64,000 bases of DNA from Agrobacterium sp. a22-2 (GTDB lineage: Bacteria > Pseudomonadota > Alphaproteobacteria > Rhizobiales > Rhizobiaceae), in NCBI RefSeq assembly GCF_012276985.1, contig NZ_JAAXMM010000007.1, forward strand, positions 186,001 through 250,000. The letters are read 5' to 3'. Shown here one piece after another: positions 36,391 through 44,905 of the stretch; position 1 is the stretch's first letter, and each line of letters starts with the position of its first letter. A program made the translations under genes and the position numbers. The notes beneath the pieces are model-generated. The model saw only the letters and a program-made list of their open reading frames with translations. It was not told the DNA's origin and ran no database searches.

Positions 36391-36861
36391 ATGCCGAAAT
36401 TGCTGAAAGACGCCGTTCTGGCGCTGGCTGTTCTTGCCGGTCTGACCACCCTGTCGATCGTCTCCGTCTTCGCACAGGCGTCTTCGCCCGACGATATCAT
36501 CGGTATATGGGCATCCGATGACGGGGCCTTCAAGTTCGAGATGTTCGACGCCGGAGAAACCTATGCGGCGCGGGTCATTTTCGCGCAGCCGCTGCTCGAG
36601 GCTGACGGCAGGACGTTCAAGAAGGACACCCTTAATCCGGATCCGACGCTCCGAGACCGTTCCCTTGCGGGCATCGTTTTCATCAGCGGTCTGCAATGGA
36701 ATTCCGCCAATGGCCGCTGGGAAGGTGGTCGCCTCTACAGTGCCGCGACCGGTCGGACCGTATCCGCCCGCGCCACTTTAACGGATGGGGTGATGGAATT
36801 GCGGGCCTATATGGGAACGCCTGCGCTTGGCCGCGCCACCATGCTGCGGCGCGTGCCCTGA
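36391..36861 (+). CDS. DUF2147-family exported protein
   Basis: A 156-residue protein with a Sec signal peptide (MPKLLKDAVLALAVLAGL through VFAQA, cleavage near 29). The mature part follows the DUF2147 pattern: IIGIWASDDGAFKFEMFD, DTLNPDPTLRDRSLAGI and WEGGRLYSAATGRTVSA. These small periplasmic proteins form lipocalin-like beta structures; function not known. AGAAGGAAA ribosome site. A 33-base AraC-type site lies 155 bases upstream. Confidence 0.8.
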   Translation: MPKLLKDAVLALAVLAGLTTLSIVSVFAQASSPDDIIGIWASDDGAFKFEMFDAGETYAARVIFAQPLLEADGRTFKKDTLNPDPTLRDRSLAGIVFISGLQWNSANGRWEGGRLYSAATGRTVSARATLTDGVMELRAYMGTPALGRATMLRRVP

Positions 36862-36939
36862 TCGCAACAGTCTGCCGCGCAACACCGCCCGCCGCAATGA
36901 CGGTACCGGTCGGCGCACACAACTTGCAGGACCGTGATC

Positions 36940-36973
36940 GCCGCCCGGCACTGCGCGCAAGTGCCCGGGCGGC
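36940..36973 (+). terminator. GC-rich stem-loop after the DUF2147 gene
   Basis: GCCGCCCGGCAC (36940-36951) pairs with GTGCCCGGGCGGC (36961-36973) with one bulged base and a 9-base loop; AAAACG follows. Likely terminates or protects the DUF2147 transcript before the methyltransferase gene. Confidence 0.45.
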
Positions 36974-37062
36974 AAAACGATTGCATGGCGGCAGTGGTCT
37001 CCTCCCCGGAGCGATCCACCGGCTCCATCCTGCCGACGGGCGAACCATAGGGAAACACGCCA

Positions 37063-38625
37063 ATGACATGGTCCAATGGCTACTTTACCGATCTCAACTA
37101 CACCCACGGATACTATACCGAAATGAGCCCCGCGACCTTGCGGCTCGCATGCCTCTGCAACGCCGTCGAAGCGCAGATACCCGACGAACCCTCCTATCTG
37201 GAACTTGGTTTCGGGCAAGGCGTGTCGATCAACATGCACGCCGCGGCATCGACAGGTGCGTATTGGGGCACGGATTTCAATCCTTCCCAGACGGTGGAAG
37301 CCCGCAAATTTGCCGAAGCCTCAGGCGCCAACATCCATCTTTTCGACGATTCTTTTGAGGAATTTGCGACGAGAGACGATTTGCCGGACTTCGACGTCAT
37401 TGCATTGCATGGCATCTGGAGCTGGATTTCCCAGAAAAACCGCGCGACCATCACCGACATCATCCGGCGCAAGCTGCGCCCCGGCGGCGTCGCCTACATC
37501 AGCTACAATTGCCTGCCCGGCTGGGCCCCGGCCATTCCGATCCGCAAGCTCATGTCCCTCTATCGGGATTACGGGACAGCGAAGATGGCAAATCCGAACG
37601 AGATGATCGATGGAGCGCTGCAGAGCATTGAAGAGATCGCCGGTGCCGGGTCCGCCTATTTTCGCGAGAACCCGGCTGTCCGTCATCATGTGAAGGCCAT
37701 GGCGCAGCAGGGCCGCAGTTATCTTGCCCATGAATACTTGAATGCCGACTGGCACCTCGAGCACTTTGCCGACATGGTCCATTCCCTTGATGATGCCAAG
37801 CTCACCTATGTAGGCTCGGCGCGTCTGCTCGATGGCATCGATTATTTCCAGATGGAAGACGCCGCGATCAAACTGATCGCGCGGGTCGGCCATCCCGTCA
37901 TGCGCGAAACCGTTCGCGACTACATGATCAGCAGACGTTTCCGCACCGACGTTTTCGTCAAAGGCGCGCGCCTTCTCTCCAGCGTGGAACATCGTGATGC
38001 CTGGAACGCCCAGCTTTTCGTCCTCTCAAGGTCGCTGATCGACATTCCGAAGAAAATCGCCTGCGGCAGGGGAGAGGTCGAATTGCCGACGGAGAAGTAC
38101 GACCGGATCATCGAGGCGATGTCCGACCACGGATACCGGCCGAAAACTGCCAAGGAGATTTACGAGCACAAGAGCATGCGGTCACTCAACCAGCAGGACG
38201 TGATCAGCATGTTGACCGTACTCACCGGTGCCGGTTTCGCAAGTCCCGCTCAGGTGCCTTCCGCGCGGGTGATGGAGCAATGCCGGGCTCTGAACGCCTA
38301 TATCCTCCAGCGAGCGCGTATCAGTTCCAATCTGCGATACATGGTGTCGCCGGTCACCGGCGGCGGGATTACCCTGCCTCACATGGCGCAGTTGTTCGTC
38401 ATCGCCTGCAGCGAAGGGGAAACTAACCCGGAGGTCATGGCTGATCGGGTGTGGCAGTTCCTCGAAGCGTCTGGTGAACGGGTTGTCAGGGATGGCAAAA
38501 GAATAGAGTCCAGGTCGGAAAACCTGAAGGAGGTTCTGGCGGCGGCCAACAGGTTTCTTAGCTACGAACGCCCCTTGCTCGAAGCCCTAGAGGTCATCGA
38601 TCGTGACCAGTCGAGCAGGGCATGA
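37063..38625 (+). CDS. SAM methyltransferase with regulatory domain (paralog 1)
   Basis: A 520-residue protein: N-terminal class I methyltransferase (motif I YLELGFGQGVSINMHAA at about 47-63, then FDVIALHGIWSWIS and LRPGGVAYISYN) followed by the methyltransferase regulatory domain (PF10119-like, about 215-300), and a C-terminal winged-helix-like part with MVSPVTGGGI. Substrate unknown; family members occur next to surface-glycan and redox genes. A close paralog of similar length lies at 51120-52664 in opposite orientation, and the two point towards each other. Confidence 0.83.
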   Translation: MTWSNGYFTDLNYTHGYYTEMSPATLRLACLCNAVEAQIPDEPSYLELGFGQGVSINMHAAASTGAYWGTDFNPSQTVEARKFAEASGANIHLFDDSFEEFATRDDLPDFDVIALHGIWSWISQKNRATITDIIRRKLRPGGVAYISYNCLPGWAPAIPIRKLMSLYRDYGTAKMANPNEMIDGALQSIEEIAGAGSAYFRENPAVRHHVKAMAQQGRSYLAHEYLNADWHLEHFADMVHSLDDAKLTYVGSARLLDGIDYFQMEDAAIKLIARVGHPVMRETVRDYMISRRFRTDVFVKGARLLSSVEHRDAWNAQLFVLSRSLIDIPKKIACGRGEVELPTEKYDRIIEAMSDHGYRPKTAKEIYEHKSMRSLNQQDVISMLTVLTGAGFASPAQVPSARVMEQCRALNAYILQRARISSNLRYMVSPVTGGGITLPHMAQLFVIACSEGETNPEVMADRVWQFLEASGERVVRDGKRIESRSENLKEVLAAANRFLSYERPLLEALEVIDRDQSSRA

Positions 38626-38727
38626 CCTGTTCTCGGAAGATGCGGCTACATAGCAGCTCAAGGGTCCGGCCGGCGCCTTGTTGCCGGCGGCCAAGATCCG
38701 CGGGATCCTAAACCCAAATAAACCCGG

Positions 38728-38760
38728 AGGATCAGGCAGATTTTCTGCGCGTATGGGCAT
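38728..38760 (+). promoter_or_regulatory. AraC-type 33-base site, copy 3
   Basis: Begins AGGATCAGGCAG and ends GGGCAT with ATTTTC inside; same total span as the copy at 36204. It lies 102 bases before the first ferredoxin-type Mo-hydroxylase subunit, so probably controls that operon. Confidence 0.55.
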
Positions 38761-38862
38761 GGTGACCACGCATCCCGGCAAGGTACGATCAGGCCATATC
38801 GAGCAATCGGGTTTCGTTCAGCAAGCCGCGCCCGTCTGCAAAAAACCAGCCAGGAGATCGAC

Positions 38863-39327
38863 ATGACACTTCTCACAGTCAACGGCCTTCGCATGGACAT
38901 TGCCGCCGAGGACGACAAGCCACTCTTGTGGGCGCTCAGGGAAGATGCCGGGCTGCTTGGACCCAAATACGGATGCGGGATCGCCCAGTGCGGCGCATGC
39001 CGGGTGCTGATCGACGGCGAGTCGACGCCTTCCTGTTCTGTTTCCCTAGGCAGCGTCAACGGGGCGTCGATCACCACTGTCGAGGGGCTTTCTGATCAGG
39101 ACGGCACGCTGTCGATCCTGCAGCAGGCCTGGATCGATGAACAGGTACCGCAATGCGGCTATTGCCAGCCCGGTTTCCTGATTGCTGCAACCGCTTTGCT
39201 GGCACAGGTGCCACAGCCCAGCGACACGCAAATCGACGAAGCGATCACGAATATTTGTCGCTGTGGCACCTATCAGCGTATTCGAAAAGCCATTCATCGC
39301 GCTGCAGTGGCGCTCTCCCATAACTGA
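38863..39327 (+). CDS. Isoquinoline 1-oxidoreductase-type [2Fe-2S] subunit (IorA-like, 1)
   Basis: A 154-residue small subunit of a xanthine-oxidase-family enzyme. The plant-ferredoxin cluster is held by C38, C43, C46 and C58 (CGIAQCGAC); the second cluster by C98, C101, C132 and C134 (QCGYCQPG, CRCG). It passes electrons from the molybdenum subunit to an external acceptor. No signal peptide; it would be co-exported with the Tat-bearing large subunit encoded ten bases downstream. Confidence 0.93.
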   Translation: MTLLTVNGLRMDIAAEDDKPLLWALREDAGLLGPKYGCGIAQCGACRVLIDGESTPSCSVSLGSVNGASITTVEGLSDQDGTLSILQQAWIDEQVPQCGYCQPGFLIAATALLAQVPQPSDTQIDEAITNICRCGTYQRIRKAIHRAAVALSHN

Positions 39328-39337
39328 GGAGCCTCCC

Positions 39338-41647
39338 ATGCCCCGTCTTATATCACGACGTGCCTTTCTTCTGACCGGCGCAGCCGTCTCCGGGACGGCC
39401 CTCGTCGCAGCCGTCGGCGGTGTCGGTTACCTCGCAACCGTCGACGTGGACGGACTTGGCGGCCATGTCGACGGCGACAGCGGCGTTCTCAATGCCTTCG
39501 TCGTCATCCATGCTGACGGCAGGATGGTCATCAACGTGCCGAAGACCGAAATGGGACAGGGAATTCACACCGGCCTTGCCATGGTGGTGGCCGAGGAACT
39601 CGACATTCCCTTCGACGAACGGATCAGCGTGGCATTTCCCGTTGAACCGTTGCCGGCCTATTCCGTTTGGTTCAACATGCTTCAAGTCCGGCCGGAAGAG
39701 GCGTCAGGCCCTGTCGTCTGGCTCGGGCGGCGGGTGATCGGACAACTCGGCTTCATCGCCACCGGAGCGTCGGGATCGACGATGGGAATGTGGCATCCGA
39801 TGCGGGTGGCTGGCGCTTCCGCGCGCCACATGCTGCTTGCCGCAGGGGCGTCACGCCTGGGCGTACCCGTGGCGCAACTGACCACCGGGGATGGTTTCGT
39901 CCGGCACGAAGCATCCGGCCGCAGCCTGTCATATGGCGAACTGGCCCGCAAGGCCGCGGTTCTGCCCCCGCCTGATGAACCCGTGTTGAAGCCCGCTCGC
40001 CAATGGCGGCTGATCGGCAAATCGCAGCCGCGTGTCGACCTGCCCGCCAAGGTCCGCGGCGAGCCGGTATTCGGCGCCGATGTCGTCCGGCCCGATATGC
40101 TCCACGCCGCCATCCGACACGCGCCGGTGTTTGGCGCTGAGGTGGCCCGCGTTGTCAATGAGGCCAAGGTGCGCGCTGCCCATGGCGTGGTGGACGTCGC
40201 GGTGATCGACAACCGCCAGGTTGCCATTGTGGCCGATTCCTGGTGGCGCGCCGAACAGGCTGCATGGCTAGTCGAGATCGAATGGTCGAAGACGCAAGCA
40301 GACGCCGTCACCAGTGTGGAGATGGCCGCCCGACTACAATCGGCGCTTCAGACCGAAGACCCCTACGACCATATCAACGAGGGCGACGTGGACGCGGTCA
40401 TCGCAAGCGGCTCTGCGTCGGTGATCGAGGCCAGCTACGAGGTGCCTTTCGTCACCCATGCCTGCATGGAGCCGATGAATGCGACGGTGATCGTCCGGCA
40501 GGACGGATCCGCGGAAGCCTGGGTGCCGTCCCAATCTCCCTTCGCAATACGTCAGGGGGTGCTCAAGGGTGCCCGGTGGGCAGGTGTGGAACCCGAAACT
40601 GTCACCTGCAACGTGACGATGAACGGCGGTGCGTTTGGCCGCCGCAGCGACCAGGATGTGGTTGCCCAGGCAGGCTTTCTCGCGGCCCGCCACCGGGGTC
40701 GGCCGGTCAAGGTCATGTGGTCGCGCGAAGAGGACATGGCACGCGGGCTTTACCGCAGCCATGCGGCCGCGCGGCTGAGAGCGGCTCTGGGACCGGATGG
40801 AATGCCCATCGCTTATGATGCACTGGTTGCGTCGCAGTCCATCATCGATTCGATCGCCGGCCGTAATTTGCCCATCAACCCCGGTCCGGAGGGCGACGCC
40901 CTGACGGTCGAGGGACTGGACAAGCGTCACTACACCATTCCCAACCGACGCATGCGAAGCCAGAACGTACCGAGCCACATACCGATTGGCTTCTGGCGCT
41001 CGAACGGGTTCTCGTTCAACACGTTTTTCACCGAGAGTTTCATCGACGAATGCGCTCTCGCCGCAGCAACGGATCCCCTGGACTATCGCCGGGCTCTGCT
41101 CAGAGACAATCCCCGCCATCTCGCGGTGTTGAACCGGGTGGCCGAGATATCAGGCTGGGGCACCCCGCTGCCGCCAAGTCGTGGACGCGGGATCGCCATG
41201 GAAGAATGCTATCGCAGTATCGTCGCACAGGTGGCGGAAGTCACGATTGCCCCGGACGGCGAGATCACGGTCGACCGCGTATTCTGTGCCATCGATGTGG
41301 GCATGGTGATCAATCCCGACGCGGTGGTCGCGCAGATGGAGGGTGGCATCGTCTTTGGTGTGACCACGGCACTGATGAGCGCCATCACGATCGACAGCGG
41401 CGGCGTGGTCGAAACCAATTTTCACGACTTCCCGATGATCAGGATTGCCGACTCTCCGGATATTTCAGTTGCGATCATTGACAGCGATCTGCCGCCAGGC
41501 GGTGCAGGCGAGCCCGGCATAGTTCCGGTGGCAGCAGCATTGGCCAACGCAATTCATGCCGCAAGCGGTCGCCGTCTGCGTTCCCTGCCCCTGGCAGCAA
41601 CAGAGACGATCGGTGAACGACAGACGCGGCGCATGCTGCGAACTTGA
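39338..41647 (+). CDS. Isoquinoline 1-oxidoreductase-type molybdenum subunit (IorB-like, 1)
   Basis: A 769-residue aldehyde oxidase/xanthine-dehydrogenase large subunit binding molybdopterin cytosine dinucleotide (by family). The N-terminus has a twin-arginine leader (SRRAFLLTGAAVSG). Typical motifs: EMGQGIHTGLAMVVAEELD, GGAFGRRSDQD, and GEPG near the C-terminus with catalytic Glu at residue 725. Start at 39338 behind GAGGAGCC. It should hydroxylate an N-heterocycle or oxidise an aldehyde in the periplasm and pass electrons on through the small subunit; substrate unknown. Confidence 0.92.
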   Translation: MPRLISRRAFLLTGAAVSGTALVAAVGGVGYLATVDVDGLGGHVDGDSGVLNAFVVIHADGRMVINVPKTEMGQGIHTGLAMVVAEELDIPFDERISVAFPVEPLPAYSVWFNMLQVRPEEASGPVVWLGRRVIGQLGFIATGASGSTMGMWHPMRVAGASARHMLLAAGASRLGVPVAQLTTGDGFVRHEASGRSLSYGELARKAAVLPPPDEPVLKPARQWRLIGKSQPRVDLPAKVRGEPVFGADVVRPDMLHAAIRHAPVFGAEVARVVNEAKVRAAHGVVDVAVIDNRQVAIVADSWWRAEQAAWLVEIEWSKTQADAVTSVEMAARLQSALQTEDPYDHINEGDVDAVIASGSASVIEASYEVPFVTHACMEPMNATVIVRQDGSAEAWVPSQSPFAIRQGVLKGARWAGVEPETVTCNVTMNGGAFGRRSDQDVVAQAGFLAARHRGRPVKVMWSREEDMARGLYRSHAAARLRAALGPDGMPIAYDALVASQSIIDSIAGRNLPINPGPEGDALTVEGLDKRHYTIPNRRMRSQNVPSHIPIGFWRSNGFSFNTFFTESFIDECALAAATDPLDYRRALLRDNPRHLAVLNRVAEISGWGTPLPPSRGRGIAMEECYRSIVAQVAEVTIAPDGEITVDRVFCAIDVGMVINPDAVVAQMEGGIVFGVTTALMSAITIDSGGVVETNFHDFPMIRIADSPDISVAIIDSDLPPGGAGEPGIVPVAAALANAIHAASGRRLRSLPLAATETIGERQTRRMLRT

Positions 41648-41663
41648 AAACAGGACATATTGG

Positions 41664-42391
41664 ATGAAAGGCGAAAAAGTCGTTGTAATCACCGGTGCCA
41701 GCAGCGGCATAGGTGAAGCGACCGCGCGGCATCTTGCAGCGCGCGGCTGCAAGATTGTGCTTGGTGCACGCAGCAAAGACAAGCTCTCGCAAATCGTGGA
41801 CGAGATCCGCTGGGACGGTGGAGCGGCGGAGTGGGTCGAAATTGAGGTCACCCGTCGCGACGATGTTGACGCCCTTGTCAAACACGCCATGACTACGTTT
41901 GGCCGAGTCGATGTTTTTGTCGCCAATGCCGGGTCATGCCGATTGGGCCGATGGATGACCTTGCCGTCGCCGATTGGGAACTGATGGTCGACGTGAACAT
42001 CAAGGGCCTGCTCTGGGGAATTGCCGCAGCGCTTCCTGTCTTCCGCAAACAGCAGTCCGGCCACTTCGTTGCAATCGCATCGACGGCTGCAAGGAAGATT
42101 GTCCCGAACATGGCAGTCTACGCGGGCACCAAGGCCGCCGTTATCGGCATCTGTGATGGATTGCGCCAAGAAGTGGCTGGCGACCTACGCGTCACCACCG
42201 TGCTGCCTGGCTACACGGCGACCAACTTTGCCCAGCACATCCGTGACGAGAGAATTCGAGCACAAAAGGAAACAGGCGCAGCCGTCGCCATGCCAGCGGA
42301 AGCCGTGGCAGCCGCGATTGCCTATGCGATCGACCAGCCTCACTCGGTCGATGTCGGCGAGATCTTAATCCGTCCAACGGCGCAGGCCTGA
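41664..42391 (+). pseudogene. Short-chain dehydrogenase with frameshift
   Basis: Classical SDR split by one missing base. First part starts MKGEKVVVITGASSGIGE and reads to FVANAG; at 41931-41933 the run GGG should be GGGG, since NAGVMPIGPMDD is restored one frame over (continuing VNIKGLLWG, IASTAARK, YAGTKAAV). With the base restored it is a complete dehydrogenase of about 242 residues. It follows the IorB gene by 16 bases, so it may once have acted on the same substrate. A sequencing error in the G-run is possible. Confidence 0.85.
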
Positions 42392-42445
42392 GGCACTGAC
42401 ATGTCTTCCCGCGCACATTTTGAGATAAACACAAAGGATTAATGC

Positions 42446-43072
42446 ATGTCCGTGGCTCCGCAGATCAACAATGCATACGTGCCGTCCGACCGCGCCCGGT
42501 TTCTGCGCGCCTGGCTTCAAAACCCGTTGCATGTTGCATCGGTCACGCCGTCAAGCCGGGCGCTCGCCCAACTGATCACCAGTGAAATCGGCGTTGACAC
42601 CGGACGGGTCATCGAGCTTGGCCCCGGGACCGGGGTCTTTACAGATCTGCTCCTGGAGCGGGGCGTGCGGGAGCGAGATCTGACACTGATCGAACAGGAG
42701 GTCGGATTCGTTGCGATGCTGGAGAACCGCTATCCCTTGGCGAGCGTGCTGACGATAGACGCCGCTCGGCTCGGTCGACACCTGCAGGGTGGTGGCAAAT
42801 ACGGCGCAACCGTCAGTGGCCTGCCTTTGCTGTCGATGTCGCCGCGCAAGGTCATGGCCATATTGCGGAGCTGTTTTCATCTGATGGAGGCGCGTTCCGG
42901 CTTCTATCAGTTCACCTACGGCCCGCGTTGCCCCGTGCCGCGCCGGATCCTCGATCGGCTGGGGTTAAAAGCGGCCCGCACCGGCTGGACACCCCATAAC
43001 CTGCCGCCGGCAGCGGTCTATCGCATTTCGCGGCGTCCCGAATTGTGGTGGCAACACGGCGCCGTCGAATGA
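42446..43072 (+). CDS. PmtA-like phospholipid N-methyltransferase
   Basis: A 208-residue class I SAM methyltransferase resembling rhizobial PmtA: motif I VIELGPGTGVFTDLLLERG (about 55-73), then LTLIEQEVGFVAML, and VSGLPLLSM in the catalytic region. PmtA methylates phosphatidylethanolamine towards phosphatidylcholine. Here it is the last gene of the AraC-site/IorAB operon, and a chromosomal pmtA probably exists elsewhere, so it could be a paralog with another substrate. Confidence 0.75.
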   Translation: MSVAPQINNAYVPSDRARFLRAWLQNPLHVASVTPSSRALAQLITSEIGVDTGRVIELGPGTGVFTDLLLERGVRERDLTLIEQEVGFVAMLENRYPLASVLTIDAARLGRHLQGGGKYGATVSGLPLLSMSPRKVMAILRSCFHLMEARSGFYQFTYGPRCPVPRRILDRLGLKAARTGWTPHNLPPAAVYRISRRPELWWQHGAVE

Positions 43073-43279
43073 GGGCTGGTCGTGCCGATCGGCAGCCGGG
43101 CAGCGCAAGCAGCCACCCAACCCGTTCATCTCGATTGGGAAGTCTATCTTACCAGCGCGAGTAGAGATTAGACGGTTATCTTCTCAGCCATGGCGAACTA
43201 TTCTCGATCTGCTGCGACCTTGAGGCAATTGGCCTGCAAGCGGATGGCAGCGAGAATTTGCAAACACCAAGGAGTTCAT

Positions 43280-43900
43280 ATGTCGGACCCGCAAGATACG
43301 CGATTTCCTGAGATCACCCGCAGACAGGTGTTGGAAGTTGGAACGGTTGTTTCAGTGTCCGGAATGATGCTGCCGACTTCGGGGCAGGCCCAGTTGTCTG
43401 GTCCACAAGCCTCGCCGGAAAACGGCGTGACGGTTGGCCTTAACTTCCGCGTCAACAGTAAAGAAACGAGTCTGGAAATCGATGCCCGTGCCTCATTGCT
43501 GGATATGTTGCGTGAACGCTTGCAGCTTGTTGGCGCCAAGAAGGGATGCGATCACGGCCAATGTGGCGCCTGCACGGTTCACATTGACGGCCGTCGAGTG
43601 GCTTCCTGCCTGACGCTTGCAGCCAAGGCGAATGGCCGAGAGGTGACCACCATTGAAGGGATCGCCGGACAGGACCGTCTCCATCCGATGCAACAGGCCT
43701 TCATCGATCACGACGCCTTGCAATGCGGATACTGCACGCCTGGCCAGATCATGGCTGCGATCGCCTGCGTCAGGGAAGGTCATGCCACAACGCCTGATCA
43801 GATCAGAGAATACATGAGCGGAAACATCTGTCGTTGTGGCGCCTATGTCGGCATCGTGGCAGCCATCGAGCAGGCCGCTCCTCAAATCGAGCGGAGCTAA
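43280..43900 (+). CDS. PaoA-like [2Fe-2S] subunit of periplasmic aldehyde oxidoreductase
   Basis: A 206-residue iron-sulfur subunit with a twin-arginine leader (TRRQVLEVGTVV) and mature ferredoxin domain. Clusters: C90, C95, C98, C110 (CDHGQCGAC) and C149, C152, C184, C186 (QCGYCTPG, ICRCG). Matches E. coli PaoA (YagT) in having the Tat signal on the small subunit. Strong AAGGAG site. First gene of a three-gene operon; its 207-base upstream region has two TATCTT repeats (43143 and 43172 area) of unknown meaning. Confidence 0.92.
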   Translation: MSDPQDTRFPEITRRQVLEVGTVVSVSGMMLPTSGQAQLSGPQASPENGVTVGLNFRVNSKETSLEIDARASLLDMLRERLQLVGAKKGCDHGQCGACTVHIDGRRVASCLTLAAKANGREVTTIEGIAGQDRLHPMQQAFIDHDALQCGYCTPGQIMAAIACVREGHATTPDQIREYMSGNICRCGAYVGIVAAIEQAAPQIERS

Positions 43901-43903
43901 GCC

Positions 43904-44905
43904 ATGAAGCCATTATCCTACACTCGCACCCGAACGGCTCGTGAAGCGATCGAGGCATTTGTCGCCGCCGGCGAAGGCGCTCGCTATATCGCCGGCGGTA
44001 CCAACCTTTACGACCTGATGAAACTCTGGGTCGTGCAACCCTCTCACCTGATCGATATTGCCACGCTCGATGGCGCCGATCGGATCGAGACCAGCGGCGA
44101 CCGGCTATTTTTCGGGGGTGGAGCGCTGATGGCCGACGTTGCGGAGCATGCCGTTGTGCTTCGCGATTATCCCGTGCTGGCGGAAAGCCTCTCGAAAGCA
44201 GCCTCCCAGCAACTCCGCAATATGGCAACCGTCGGCGGCAACCTGTTGCAGCGGACACGCTGCCCGTACTTCAGGAATGGTGCGGGCGGATTGTACCCCT
44301 GCAACAAGCGGGAACCGGGTACCGGTTGCGCCGCGATCGGCGGCCTTGATCGGTCTCAGGCCGTGCTCGGCGTGAGTGATGCTTGCACCGCCGTGTCACC
44401 CGGTGATTGGCCCGTGGCACTGACGGCCATGGATGCAGAGATAGAGGTCGCGGGCCTCAATGGCACACGAGTCATCCCGATATCGGAACTTTACCTGCTG
44501 CCGGATAAAACACCCCATCTCGAATTCACAATCGGCCCAGAGGAAATCATCACCGGCATCTCGGTCCCGAAAACTGCCGCCGGCCGAAACTCGACTTATC
44601 TCAAGGTGCGCGACCGTGAATCTTATGCTTTTGCGCTCGCTTCCGCTGCTGTTGCGCTGGACATGGACGGAGTTCGTGTGCGGCGAGCGCATATCGCCTT
44701 GGGAGGCGCGGCCACACGACCCTGGCGGGCGCGGGAAACTGAGGCTCTTTTGCAAGGCCATCCGCTGACTAGGGAGCGCACGCTGGACGCCGCCCAGGCA
44801 GCGTTTGCCGGTGCGAAGGTGGGACATCACAACGCTTTCAAGATCGAACTTGGAGCCCGAACCGTCGCTGACGCCATCATGAGCGCCGGGAGAAAGAACC
44901 AGTGA
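43904..44905 (+). CDS. PaoB-like FAD-binding subunit
   Basis: A 333-residue FAD subunit of the xanthine-oxidase family. FAD-binding AGGTNLYD at 30-37 and VGGNLLQR at 110-117. Four cysteines (C120, C133, C142, C161) lie in the insert that in E. coli PaoB carries an extra [4Fe-4S] cluster. Three bases after PaoA and four-base overlap with PaoC. Electrons flow from molybdenum through the iron-sulfur centres to FAD and then to an acceptor. Confidence 0.92.
   Translation: MKPLSYTRTRTAREAIEAFVAAGEGARYIAGGTNLYDLMKLWVVQPSHLIDIATLDGADRIETSGDRLFFGGGALMADVAEHAVVLRDYPVLAESLSKAASQQLRNMATVGGNLLQRTRCPYFRNGAGGLYPCNKREPGTGCAAIGGLDRSQAVLGVSDACTAVSPGDWPVALTAMDAEIEVAGLNGTRVIPISELYLLPDKTPHLEFTIGPEEIITGISVPKTAAGRNSTYLKVRDRESYAFALASAAVALDMDGVRVRRAHIALGGAATRPWRARETEALLQGHPLTRERTLDAAQAAFAGAKVGHHNAFKIELGARTVADAIMSAGRKNQ

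Noticed and set aside
43140..43180. Two TATCTT repeats upstream of the PaoA-like gene as an operator.
   Set aside because: Six-base repeats are too short and no regulator is adjacent; mentioned in the gene entry only.
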